Shown here in pieces: positions 1 through 6,753 of a stretch of 21,531 nucleotides of DNA. The notes under the pieces were generated by a model that was given only the letters and a program-made list of their open reading frames with translations, searched no databases and was not told the origin of the DNA. Source of the DNA: a virus. Position 1 is the first letter of the stretch, and every line of letters begins with the position of its first letter. The DNA lies in IMG/VR virus record IMGVR_UViG_3300002460_001091, positions 1 to 21,531 of that record. One strand, written 5' to 3'. Made by a program: the position numbers and the translations under genes.

Positions 1-2
1 GC

Positions 3-158
3 GTCGCGAATCCGGTGGTATATAAATTCGCCAACGGCGACGGTGACATCAACCTGTCAGTCGCCGGCAAATTGGCGGCGGTGCTTGGGATGCACCTAGC
101 GCCGGCCGACCCGACTGCTGCAAAAATCCTCTTGACATGCCGCCGCCCTGGTCCGTAG
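3..158 (+). CDS. C-terminal fragment of a helix-turn-helix (XRE-like) regulator, cut by the window edge
   Basis: An open frame enters from the left edge and stops at TAG 156-158, giving the last 51 residues of a protein. The stretch GDINLSVAGKLAAVLGMHL resembles the recognition helix and following helix of XRE/Cro-type repressors, where a polar 'GxxxLS' turn precedes 'AxKLAxxLGLxL'. If so, it would bind operator DNA, possibly to control the genes that follow. The N-terminus, and therefore most of the domain, lies outside the window. The following gene reads in the same direction after a promoter-like sequence. The family call rests on one short motif, so an unrelated helical tail is possible. 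Confidence 0.5.
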   Translation, partial: VANPVVYKFANGDGDINLSVAGKLAAVLGMHLAPADPTAAKILLTCRRPGP

Positions 159-161
159 ATT
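132..161 (+). promoter_or_regulatory. Putative sigma70-type promoter
   Basis: A perfect -35 hexamer TTGACA (132-137) is followed after 18 bases by TAGATT (156-161), which matches 4 of 6 positions of TATAAT. It lies at the end of the HTH-like gene and about 95 bases before the start of the first complete gene, so it could drive the rightward cluster. The -10 match is modest and no transcript data are available. Confidence 0.4.
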
Positions 162-257
162 AAATCGCGTGAGCAGGGCGAAGCGGGCCACGTTGCCCGA
201 TCTGTCGCCGCCGCTATGGCACCTGCTCCCCTAAATCGCAAGGGGAGGGTGCCTACA

Positions 258-596
258 TTGACCGCCGAAGCAACCACATCCAACGGCAACGGCTCGCTCA
301 AAGCCGAACTCCTTTCAGCCGCAATCAAACAAGGTCCTTCGTTCGTCGTCTTGTGCGGGATTCTCTACGGCATCTACTATTTTGCCGACTACGCCATGCG
401 GACCGCCGTCCCGGCCCACCTTCAGCAGATCCAATCCGGCTACGAGAAGATCGCCAGCGACAACAAGGCGATGATCGAGGCCCATGCTCGCGTCGTCGAG
501 AAGCAATTCACCCAGTATGACCAGGCGATCGAGACGACAAAAGAACTCAACCGCTCACTCCAGCAGCTTGTCAAACAAGGGGAACGCACGCCATGA
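258..596 (+). CDS. Small membrane protein with coiled-coil tail, holin-like candidate
   Basis: The 112-residue protein has one clear hydrophobic segment (about residues 26-46, GPSFVVLCGILYGIYYFADYA) followed by a charged, Gln/Glu/Lys-rich helical tail likely to form a coiled coil. One N-terminal membrane span plus a soluble helix suits a phage holin or other inner-membrane lysis accessory, but no family signature was recognised. The TTG start at 258 is preferred because AGGGGAGGG lies 9 bases upstream. An ATG at 216 in the same frame would add 14 residues but has no Shine-Dalgarno site. The stop overlaps the next start (ATGA, 593-596), so the two genes are probably translationally coupled. 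Confidence 0.65.
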   Translation: MTAEATTSNGNGSLKAELLSAAIKQGPSFVVLCGILYGIYYFADYAMRTAVPAHLQQIQSGYEKIASDNKAMIEAHARVVEKQFTQYDQAIETTKELNRSLQQLVKQGERTP

Positions 597-940
597 CCTA
601 CCCAACCGAAATGCCGCTCGCCGAACTCCAGACGATTTACCGTATCGTCAAAAACAAAACGATCGCCTCCGAGCGGCAACTGTTCGCTGCGTCGATCTGG
701 CACGTCCAGGGCTACGTGCAGGGACAGGTGTTCGGCGAGCCGGGACGGCTCATGGCCGCGTCCGCCGCATGTCCGTGCGATCCGCTGGACGACGATGCCG
801 CGTGCGACCTGATCGCCCGCGTGACGACGCCGGAGGGGCCGGTCTACGGCTTCTTTCCGTTGGGGCCGGTGCTGATGAGCGCGTTTCTGTCGTGGCTCGT
901 CAACAAGTTGATTGACAATCTGCGTGACGAACTCGGGTGA
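593..940 (+). CDS. Hypothetical phage protein (115 aa)
   Basis: ATG at 593 overlaps the upstream stop by four bases (ATGA). The protein starts with a polar helical region (about residues 8-45), has a middle with Cys-Pro-Cys and acidic residues (about 60-75), and ends with an apolar amphipathic stretch (VYGFFPLGPVLMSAFLSWLV) that may associate with a membrane. I do not recognise the family. Its position between two membrane-protein genes suggests an accessory of the same cluster. About 80 GC-rich bases (941-1022) separate it from the next gene. They contain two copies of GGCCGGTCG and nothing else I could identify. Confidence 0.6.
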   Translation: MTYPTEMPLAELQTIYRIVKNKTIASERQLFAASIWHVQGYVQGQVFGEPGRLMAASAACPCDPLDDDAACDLIARVTTPEGPVYGFFPLGPVLMSAFLSWLVNKLIDNLRDELG

Positions 941-1022
941 TCTACTGCTGGCCGGCCGGTCGCGGGGGCGTGGCCTGCTGTGGCCGGTCGGTCGGCGGTT
1001 TACGCGGGGTCAGGGGGACAAC

Positions 1023-1601
1023 ATGCACGACGACTGGCGTAACCTGCTGAAATCCATCGCCGGCCTGAACTGGCGTCCCACGCTCGCCGCCGCCGTCGCG
1101 TGTCTGCTGCTGTACGGAGGCTGGCTCCAGGTCGATGTTCGCCTTTCCAATGTCGATCACGTCGCACCCGTCCCGCTACCGGGACCGCCGGAGCCGGGAC
1201 CAGTACCTCCATCCCCTGGGCCTGGTCCCGCTCCGGTTCCGGTTCCGCCTCGGCCGCCCGCTCCGCCCGTACCGCCGCCGCAACCGGAACTGACCGGGTT
1301 GGCAAAGCTCGCGTGCGATGAGGCGGAGCGGTTGAAACTGGACAAGACGCCTGAAGCGGCAGAAGTCTTCGCGTCGGTCGCCAGGAGCGTCCAGGCGGCA
1401 ATAGCGGCAGGGACGCCGCCGACGCGAGAGGAGATGTCGGCCACGACGAAGGAGCGGCTCGCCCCGCTTGGACTGTCGGCCGCATGGCAGGAGTGGGAAA
1501 AGACGCTCGCGGCCGGCTACCTCCGCGGCGAAGTGCGGACGGTGGAACAGCAAGTCAAGGCCTGGGAACAGATCGCGGAGGGGCTGAAGCGATGCCAGTA
1601 A
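1023..1601 (+). CDS. Proline-rich single-pass membrane protein
   Basis: The 192-residue product has a short N-terminal cytoplasmic part, one membrane span (about residues 19-36, LAAAVACLLLYGGW), a long Pro/Gly/Val-rich linker (about 50-92, repeated PVP, PGP and PPP units) and a charged helical C-terminal domain ending at Cys-Gln. This type of layout, with a membrane anchor, a stiff proline linker and a periplasmic domain, occurs in TonB-like and spanin-like envelope-spanning proteins. A cell-envelope or lysis role is an inference only. The ATG at 1023 is chosen for the AGGGGG site just upstream and for keeping the membrane span near the N-terminus. An in-frame ATG at 912 would prepend an Arg/Gly-rich shadow. 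The end overlaps the next gene by 10 bases. Confidence 0.65.
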   Translation: MHDDWRNLLKSIAGLNWRPTLAAAVACLLLYGGWLQVDVRLSNVDHVAPVPLPGPPEPGPVPPSPGPGPAPVPVPPRPPAPPVPPPQPELTGLAKLACDEAERLKLDKTPEAAEVFASVARSVQAAIAAGTPPTREEMSATTKERLAPLGLSAAWQEWEKTLAAGYLRGEVRTVEQQVKAWEQIAEGLKRCQ

Positions 1602-2524
1602 CGCCGACGAACGCACGCATGGGATGGGTTCCGCCGGATCAGCGATCGCTGGCCGTGCGCCGCATGTGCGAGAGCATCTTGTCGTCGATGCCGCGTTTCT
1701 TCATTTTCGGCCAGACGCAGGAGACGGACCGCAAGCGGGTCGTCTTGTGGGATGCGGCGAAGCAGGTGCTTGGTAAGCACTTGCCGACGCTGTTGCAAAA
1801 GTCCGGTTGCTGCGTGGGCGAAATGGGAAAGAACGTCGTGGACTATGTGGCGGTCGTCGAGATCGCCAACGGCGACGCGGAACAGTTCCACCCGATTTTC
1901 ATGCCCTATGGCTACGGCCGTGGGCGGCTGCATAGTGGTATTCGCGGCCGGGGCGAAGGGTCGACCGGATCAGGTCAGGCGAAAGCGATCGTACAGGATG
2001 GCGTGATTCGCTCCGACCTGTCCGGATTGCCGCAACCTTCGGGCGGCGACAGCGGACTGACATGGGGCGCGGAAGTTGAAATGAAGTGGTCCGACGGTGC
2101 TCGTATTGAGGACAAATGGATTGAGCTTGGCAAATTGCACCCGATCAAGTCGGCAGCGCCTGTCCAGAGCTATACGCAGGCCCGCGACGCACTAGCGAAT
2201 GGCTATCCAGTCGGCGTCTGCTCCGATCGTGGCTTTACGATGGACCCACAGCTTGACCGCAAGGCGGGAAAGAAGTTCGGCGTGCCGCGTGGGACGTGGC
2301 ACCATGCCATGACGTTCATCGGCGTGGATGATGATCCCCAACGGCCGGCAGTCTACTGCCAAAATAGTTGGAGTGCGGATGCGCACGGTCCGCCGGCTGG
2401 AGACGAGCCACCCGGAGGGTTCTGGGTCGATGCTGACGTGGCCGACTACATGCTGCGGCAGAATGATTCGTTCGCCTATAGCCAATTCGAGGGGTTCCCG
2501 GAACAACTTTGGGACTTTGTGTGA
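1592..2524 (+). CDS. Papain-like (C1 superfamily) cysteine peptidase
   Basis: The 310-residue protein has the order of catalytic features seen in papain-like peptidases. A Gln then Cys pair lies at QKSGCCVG (Q69, C73/C74, corresponding to the oxyanion Gln and nucleophile). A histidine in WHHAMTFIGVD (about H238) is preceded by a beta-rich region, and an Asn lies in QNSWSADAHGP (about N258, the papain 'NSW' motif). The spacing between Gln and Cys is one residue shorter than in papain. No signal peptide is seen, so it may act inside the cell or as a virion component, on an unknown substrate. ATG 1592 follows a GGAGGGG site and overlaps the upstream stop. An alternative is a transglutaminase-like fold, but NSW and HAMT favour C1. 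Confidence 0.72.
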   Translation: MPVTPTNARMGWVPPDQRSLAVRRMCESILSSMPRFFIFGQTQETDRKRVVLWDAAKQVLGKHLPTLLQKSGCCVGEMGKNVVDYVAVVEIANGDAEQFHPIFMPYGYGRGRLHSGIRGRGEGSTGSGQAKAIVQDGVIRSDLSGLPQPSGGDSGLTWGAEVEMKWSDGARIEDKWIELGKLHPIKSAAPVQSYTQARDALANGYPVGVCSDRGFTMDPQLDRKAGKKFGVPRGTWHHAMTFIGVDDDPQRPAVYCQNSWSADAHGPPAGDEPPGGFWVDADVADYMLRQNDSFAYSQFEGFPEQLWDFV

Positions 2525-2532
2525 GGGAAGAG

Positions 2533-2898
2533 ATGAAACGTGCATTGTTCGTTTGCGTCGCGTTGCTGCTGCTCGTCTCGCCACTTGTTGCACAATTTGC
2601 AACACCTGCCGGATACGTCTCGATTTGCGAGGGCGGCCGTTGCCGGCTCGTGGACGTGTTCTCCTTTGTGCCGGCAACCGGTGTCATCATGGAAGCACAG
2701 CCGGCCGTGTGGTCGTTCACGCCGACGGTCGAGTATTCGCTAGCCGAGCCGGTCGTCTACACCTACTCATCGGCGCCCGTGTTGATGAACGCGGCCGGCT
2801 ACCCGGCGTACTACGGGGCGATTCGCGCGGACGGGACGGCCCGGAGACGGGGACCGTTGCATGCGCTGGGCCGGGCGTTGTTCGGGCGGAGGCCGTGA
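2533..2898 (+). CDS. Secreted hypothetical protein
   Basis: ATG 2533 follows GAGGGAAGAG. The product begins with a classical signal peptide: MKR, then a hydrophobic core (ALFVCVALLLLVSPLV) and a likely cleavage after VAQ or nearby. The mature part (about 100 residues) contains two cysteines near the start (ICEGGRC, possibly a disulfide), a Tyr/Ser/Val-rich beta-like middle (VYTYSSAPVL) and a basic tail (RRRGPLHALGRALFGRRP). No family is recognised. It is exported to the periplasm or beyond. It ends 1 base before the next start, so it is in one transcriptional unit with the exported nuclease-like protein that follows. Confidence 0.6.
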   Translation: MKRALFVCVALLLLVSPLVAQFATPAGYVSICEGGRCRLVDVFSFVPATGVIMEAQPAVWSFTPTVEYSLAEPVVYTYSSAPVLMNAAGYPAYYGAIRADGTARRRGPLHALGRALFGRRP

Positions 2899-2899
2899 C

Positions 2900-3268
2900 A
2901 TGCCGTTTCACGTTGCCATGATCGCCGGCGTAATCCTGTGGTTCGTTCAGCAACCGCTCCAGGCGGAGGACGAACTGGCCGCGTGTCGCCGGCTGGCGCC
3001 GAAGTATCACGCGGTAGCGGAGCATCGCCTGTGGGACGGCACGCGGGTTGATCTGCTCAACGACGAGTACGCCATCGAGGCGGACTGGAGCCACAAACAT
3101 TACGAAGCGTTCGGGCAAGCGACGTGGTACTCGATCGTGACTGGAAAGAAGCCGGCCGTGCTGTTGCTCGTGAAAGACAAGGAGAAAGAGGCACAGCACA
3201 TTTACCGCGCGACGGCTATTGCGGTCCGGCTGAACGTGACGCTGTACGTGGAACCGTCGATGGAATGA
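2900..3268 (+). CDS. Exported protein with PD-(D/E)XK-nuclease-like core
   Basis: ATG 2900 has GGAGG about 7 bases upstream; an in-frame ATG at 2861 lies inside the previous gene and is less likely. The first 22 residues look like a signal peptide (VAMIAGVILWFV then QPLQA|ED). The mature 100 residues contain G-TRVDLL (Asp), then YAIEADWSHKHYEAFGQATWY and GKKPAVLLLV. The pattern 'VDLL...AIExD...GQALYY...GKKPxxxLxV' resembles the core of restriction-endonuclease-fold proteins, with the Asp and Glu as metal ligands. The usual catalytic Lys two residues after the Glu is Asp here. Activity is therefore uncertain and the fold assignment is an inference. Export of such a domain from a phage gene is unusual. 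Confidence 0.6.
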   Translation: MPFHVAMIAGVILWFVQQPLQAEDELAACRRLAPKYHAVAEHRLWDGTRVDLLNDEYAIEADWSHKHYEAFGQATWYSIVTGKKPAVLLLVKDKEKEAQHIYRATAIAVRLNVTLYVEPSME

Positions 3269-3319
3269 CCCGCGTCGGCCTGCTCTATCTCGTTTGGCGT
3301 CTCTCGTGGTGGTGGAAGT

Positions 3320-3586
3320 ATGGCGAAGTCTGTAAACCTGCAAGGTCTCTGTGAGCAGATCGCTGCGGTAGTTGAGGCTGGTTTCTGTGTCGAGACGCGA
3401 TCGCCGAAATGTTCGTTTCACCTGTACAAATCGGATTGGGGGCAAACGAAAATGCTTCGGTTCGATCGTCGAGGCGAACCGGCCCCGGAAGCCATCATGT
3501 TCGCATCTTCGCTCGAAGGGGCAAAGGCTCTTATCGCGAAACATGCTAAGTCGGTTGCGGCAATACAGGAGTGCGACGGTAAATGA
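3320..3586 (+). CDS. Hypothetical phage protein (88 aa)
   Basis: A small soluble alpha/beta-like protein. An N-terminal helix (LCEQIAAVVEAGFCVE) is followed by a predicted beta hairpin (CSFHLYKSDW...KMLRF) and a C-terminal helix (LEGAKALIAKHAKSV). I do not recognise it. The start has a weak GGAAG site. The stop overlaps the next small reading frame by four bases (ATGA at 3583-3586), supporting real translation of both. About 50 bases separate it from the exported nuclease-like gene upstream. Confidence 0.5.
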   Translation: MAKSVNLQGLCEQIAAVVEAGFCVETRSPKCSFHLYKSDWGQTKMLRFDRRGEPAPEAIMFASSLEGAKALIAKHAKSVAAIQECDGK

Positions 3587-3660
3587 CCGACATTCTTTTG
3601 GCCGGCATTGCCGTGGTCATAACGCTGTCGATCATGGCGATCCGGGACGCATGGAAATGA
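3583..3660 (+). CDS. 25-residue membrane micro-protein
   Basis: A very short frame (MTDILLAGIAVVITLSIMAIRD... ) consisting almost entirely of one hydrophobic helix followed by a charged end. It overlaps the upstream gene by ATGA and its own stop overlaps the next start region (3651-3660), the same coupling used throughout the cluster. Such frames are below most gene-finder limits. Phages often carry single-span micro-proteins near lysis or adhesin genes. The function is unknown and translation is inferred only from spacing and hydrophobic composition. Confidence 0.42.
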   Translation: MTDILLAGIAVVITLSIMAIRDAWK

Positions 3661-3797
3661 ACAGCTACCAACCACGCTATCGCCCGCCCGCTCCCGCTCC
3701 GCAACCGCGCGGCCCGTACTGGTGGGACTTCGCCATTTGGATCGGGCTGGCCGTGGCGTTGGTCGGGCTGCTCATGTGGGGGGCGTACTGGCGATGA
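3651..3797 (+). CDS. Proline-rich single-span membrane protein (48 aa)
   Basis: The N-terminal 22 residues are polar and proline-rich (YRPPAPAPQPRGP). They are followed by one strongly hydrophobic span (DFAIWIGLAVALVGLLMWGAYW) and a terminal Arg. ATG 3651 or ATG 3657 can start it; the second gives an exact ATGA overlap with the preceding micro-gene. The stop overlaps the next start by ATGA at 3794-3797. The topology is probably N-in with the hydrophobic tail inserted. It could be a holin-class, antiholin or envelope-targeted accessory protein, but no family was recognised. Confidence 0.5.
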   Translation: MEMNSYQPRYRPPAPAPQPRGPYWWDFAIWIGLAVALVGLLMWGAYWR

Positions 3798-4024
3798 GTC
3801 GAAAATACCCGCATGCTAGCAACTCCGCCGTCATCGCAGCTTGGCTCCGCGCCCACACGGGCGAGACGTGGCAGGTGACGGTAAACGCGGTCGGCGGCGT
3901 GCGGGCGGTGAACGTCGCAACGTCCTACACGATGGACGCAACCGTCGGGACGTACCGGGCCAGCTTCGAGCACAGTTTGCGGCGAGTTGGCGTGTGGATT
4001 GACGAGTCGGAGGCGGACGAATGA
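3794..4024 (+). CDS. Hypothetical phage protein (76 aa)
   Basis: The product has an N-terminal helix with WLRAHTGETWQVTV, a beta-rich centre (VNAVGGVRAVNVATSYTMDA) and an acidic end (WIDESEADE). It has no membrane segment or cysteine motif, and no family is recognised. ATG 3794 overlaps the upstream stop (ATGA) and its own stop overlaps the following fibre gene (ATGA at 4021). It sits immediately before the receptor-binding module, where small virion-assembly proteins are common, but nothing in the sequence proves that role. Confidence 0.5.
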   Translation: MSRKYPHASNSAVIAAWLRAHTGETWQVTVNAVGGVRAVNVATSYTMDATVGTYRASFEHSLRRVGVWIDESEADE

Positions 4025-5184
4025 CAATCGAGTACGCTTCCGCATGGTCCGCCGACAACGCTACGTCGATCGCCGCGTCGTCGATCGCGAACACAGCGAC
4101 AGACACAACTGGCGAGATCAGCGGCGACGCAGCATCCATCGAGTTCGGCTTCCAGATCGTCTACGGCGGCACGGCGACGCAGGGCGTCAAGGCGTATCTG
4201 CTCCATCATTCTGGCACGGCATATCAAGACGTGTCCGACAACCCGCCGGCGATTGAGCTTCCTTACTCCGTCTCGGGCACGCATGATTTTTCGTGGACCG
4301 TCACCGGGCTAGCGGCGGGAAAGTACAAAGTCCACCTGACGAATAACAGCGGTGCGACGGTCACGGCGACGGTCAATTACCGAACATCCACGGTCAATTC
4401 CACCGATACGAGCGCGGCGACGGCCGGGGACATGCTGGCGACGCTCATCAATGCTGACGTGTCGATCACGGGGGCAACGACGCTCACGTCTTCTGCGTTC
4501 GGCAAGCGGCACGTCTGCACGGGGTCGAGCGATTACACAATCACACTGCCGGCCGTCAGCAGCAATGACCAAAAGGCAATCGAGTTTATTTTCAATCAAA
4601 ACGCTGGCGTACTAATCACGATCGACGGCAACGGCTCGGAGACGATCGGGACAAACCTGACCCGCAGCTACATCCCTGACGAATCGGCGGTGATGCAGGT
4701 GGGCGGCGGGATTTGGAACTCGTTCGAGTCGCTCGTGTATCCCGAATTTTTTGCTCACCGAAATAGCGTAAATCAGACAGGCATCTCCGACGTGACTTGG
4801 ACGAAAGTTGAATACAACGATGATTCTACTGACCCAGGCACAGATCCATTTGCGATATTCGATGCGGCAACAAACTATCGTTTTACGGCAAATCGGCCCG
4901 GATCGTGGCAAATCAGGCATCAGGTAAATATCGCAGGCACAACGCTAACGGAAGGGTGGGCCGGCCTGTGGCTCAATACGAGCAGCGGCGGACCAACGCG
5001 GCAATCACCGCTAATTGTGGTTGGATCAGCGAATGGATACGGGGCGGTGGATGCCACGATGTCACTCGTCAAATCCGATTACCTCCATGCGATCACATAT
5101 GGCAACGTGGCGTCAGGCACAGTAACGGTAGTCGGCGGGGCAGTTGTATCCTATTTCACAGCAAGGTGGCTAGGTCATGGATAA
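4021..5184 (+). CDS. Tail-fibre/adhesin-like protein with C1q-like C-terminal domain
   Basis: The 387-residue product is Thr/Ser/Gly-rich and almost wholly beta in character. Residues about 1-128 form a module with YLLHHSGTAYQDVSDNP that recurs in the gene at 5506-5895. Residues about 150-220 form a second beta region (SSDYTITLPAVSS...GVLITIDGNGSETIG) of a type common in phage fibres. The C-terminal part (about 240-387) has FFAHRNSVNQ...WTKVEYND...NYRFTANRPGSWQI...SYFTARWLG, which looks like a C1q/TNF-like trimeric jelly-roll. It likely contributes to host-surface binding. GGAGG lies 8 bases before ATG 4021. The stop overlaps the next gene by 8 bases. Confidence 0.7.
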   Translation: MTIEYASAWSADNATSIAASSIANTATDTTGEISGDAASIEFGFQIVYGGTATQGVKAYLLHHSGTAYQDVSDNPPAIELPYSVSGTHDFSWTVTGLAAGKYKVHLTNNSGATVTATVNYRTSTVNSTDTSAATAGDMLATLINADVSITGATTLTSSAFGKRHVCTGSSDYTITLPAVSSNDQKAIEFIFNQNAGVLITIDGNGSETIGTNLTRSYIPDESAVMQVGGGIWNSFESLVYPEFFAHRNSVNQTGISDVTWTKVEYNDDSTDPGTDPFAIFDAATNYRFTANRPGSWQIRHQVNIAGTTLTEGWAGLWLNTSSGGPTRQSPLIVVGSANGYGAVDATMSLVKSDYLHAITYGNVASGTVTVVGGAVVSYFTARWLGHG

Positions 5185-5509
5185 ACTGGCCGCGCGATTA
5201 CAGTCGCTTGGATTCACCGTCGGGCCGATTCAGGCACCTGGTGTGGTCGTCCTTGCCAATAATGAAATTGCCTACTGGCCTCCCGACGTTGGTCCCCAAC
5301 CTACGGAGGCGGAGTTGTTGGCCGTCACTCCCAAACGCCAACGGACGCGGCAACAGATCATTGACGCCATCCAGGCGACGGGACAGGCGGCAGCGATCCG
5401 CACGGCGTTCGTCAATGAAGTGATGCTCGACTGGATCATAACTCATCCCCGGCGAGCCAAGACGATTCTAGCCGGCTTTGGCGTCGACCCCGAGGAGGAC
5501 GACGCTTGA
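5177..5509 (+). CDS. Small tail-associated protein, possible fibre-assembly chaperone
   Basis: This 110-residue soluble protein lies between two fibre-like genes. The N-terminal half is beta-like (LGFTVGPIQAPGVVVLANNEIAYWPPDVG), then a Pro/Glu linker (PTEAELLAV) leads to helices containing RTRQQIIDAIQATGQAAAIRTAFVNEVM. Small proteins with a 'WP...PTxAEL' linker directly after a fibre gene often act as fibre-assembly factors (XkdW-like or Tfa-like). The similarity here is positional and stylistic only. It overlaps the previous gene by 8 bases and the next by 4 (TTGA), indicating co-translation. Confidence 0.55.
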   Translation: MDKLAARLQSLGFTVGPIQAPGVVVLANNEIAYWPPDVGPQPTEAELLAVTPKRQRTRQQIIDAIQATGQAAAIRTAFVNEVMLDWIITHPRRAKTILAGFGVDPEEDDA

Positions 5510-5895
5510 GCACGGCCACGACCACATGGGGCACCGACCAAACGACCAGCATTGCCGCGTCGACCGTGACGAGCGGCGGCGGCACGGCCACGACGGGCGA
5601 GATCGACAACAACAGCAAAATGTCGGCGGAGGTGTTAGTAGAGATCACGTTCCATGCGTCGTCGGACCTTGATGTGGACGTGTACCTGTTGCGGCATAGC
5701 GGCTCCGCGTACCAAGACGTGAACGACAACCCGGATCACTATGTTGTTCCGCTTGATGCCGGCAACCTGGCCGGGATCACGATTCCGGTCGACGCTTTTG
5801 AGGTTCGGAAGTTTGAGATTCTGGTCGCGAATCCGGGAGCGCAGGATGTGACCGCGACAGTGAATTACCGACAATCCGTAGTGACGGTGACATGA
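5506..5895 (+). CDS. Beta-rich virion-surface protein, paralogue of the first fibre domain
   Basis: The 129-residue protein aligns along its length with the N-terminal domain of the fibre encoded at 4021-5184. Both have TSIAAS near the start, TGEI, YLLxHSGxAYQDVxDNP, and end in TATVNYRxSxV. It is therefore a free-standing copy of that domain. The start is TTG at 5506, overlapping the upstream stop as TTGA and preceded by GAGGAGGA at good spacing. No ATG fits. Its stop overlaps the next gene (ATGA). It probably forms part of the same fibre or a decoration that docks to it. Domain swapping or dosage could explain keeping both copies. Confidence 0.62.
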   Translation: MSTATTTWGTDQTTSIAASTVTSGGGTATTGEIDNNSKMSAEVLVEITFHASSDLDVDVYLLRHSGSAYQDVNDNPDHYVVPLDAGNLAGITIPVDAFEVRKFEILVANPGAQDVTATVNYRQSVVTVT

Positions 5896-6653
5896 CGTAC
5901 CACGTTCCTCGCCCGCGGCTGCCGATGATAAACGCCCATCATCCGACGCAGGGGATGCCGGGCGGGCTAGTAGTCGCGTTTCCGCTCAACGAGGGGAGCG
6001 GGAAGATAACGAACGGCTACCCACGCGGGTCGATTGGGACGGGCACGACACACGGTTGGCGCAAGACGCCGGCGGGATTCGGGGCAGAGTTCGTCGCTAC
6101 GTCGAACGAGCGAATCGACGTGGCGTTGCCAACGCTCCACGCAGCTACGTCCGGCTGCGTTTCATTATGGTGCATACCGGATTCGTTGGCTGCACAGATC
6201 CAATTGATTGGGTTCGGCGGAGCGGCCGATACAGGCAACGGCGGATTTCTCCAGCTACACGCGCTGACGACCGGAAAGGTTCAGATTCGCAAACGGGACC
6301 AAAACACAAGTAGCCTGCCGTCAGTGACAGGCGACACCGTGATGACGGCCGGCAACGTCTATCACGTAGTCGCATCAGCGACGGGAGCGGCGAACGGCTG
6401 GGCCATTTGGGTCAACGGCCATGCTGAGACGCTCACCACGAGCGTTGCCAATTCGGGGATCTGGTACGGGGCCGCGGTCGTGACGGCGCCGAAACATCTG
6501 ACGATCGGCCAGGTGCAGATCGACGGGCTATATTCGGCCGCGTCATGGGACGGCACGATCTGGGACGTGCGGTGGTATAACCGCATCCCGACGACGGCGT
6601 GGGTCAACGAACTGTACTTGCACGGCGACGAACTGTACAAGTTGAGGGCGTGA
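5892..6653 (+). CDS. LamG/concanavalin A-like lectin-fold protein
   Basis: The 253-residue protein has a typical LamG-like jelly-roll pattern: GLVVAFPLNEGSG near residue 25, SGCVSLWCIPDS in the middle, YHVVASATGAANGWAIWVNG (the 'WxxY/HVVATxxG...VNG' strand pair), then HLTIGQVQIDGLYSAASWDGTIWDVRWYNR near the end. 'ASWDGTIWDVRWYNR' matches the conserved last strands of these domains. Such domains bind glycans or pad fibre tips, and in phage they are usually adhesins. It overlaps the upstream gene by ATGA. A micro-gene starts 1 base after its stop. Confidence 0.72.
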   Translation: MTYHVPRPRLPMINAHHPTQGMPGGLVVAFPLNEGSGKITNGYPRGSIGTGTTHGWRKTPAGFGAEFVATSNERIDVALPTLHAATSGCVSLWCIPDSLAAQIQLIGFGGAADTGNGGFLQLHALTTGKVQIRKRDQNTSSLPSVTGDTVMTAGNVYHVVASATGAANGWAIWVNGHAETLTTSVANSGIWYGAAVVTAPKHLTIGQVQIDGLYSAASWDGTIWDVRWYNRIPTTAWVNELYLHGDELYKLRA

Positions 6654-6654
6654 T

Positions 6655-6753
6655 ATGGAGACGTTCTGGGTGTTCGTCGTGGCACCGATTGCGGCCGCTC
6701 CTGCTGGCTCGCCCATGCTGCTGTTCGATCTGTACGTGTCGGAGGTCGGGTAA
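6655..6753 (+). CDS. 32-residue hydrophobic micro-protein
   Basis: This frame begins 1 base after the LamG gene stop and ends directly before the next start (TAA then ATG, no gap). It fills exactly the interval between two genes. The product is METFWVFVVAPIAAAPAGSP then a short LLFDLYVSEVG end, with a hydrophobic first half. No family is recognised. Translation is supported only by the perfect fit between neighbours and the start/stop contacts. It might instead be untranslated spacer. Confidence 0.4.
   Translation: METFWVFVVAPIAAAPAGSPMLLFDLYVSEVG

Noticed and set aside
2717-3544. Minus-strand frame opposite the exported proteins
   Set aside because: No motif or start site; composition typical of antisense GC-rich shadow.
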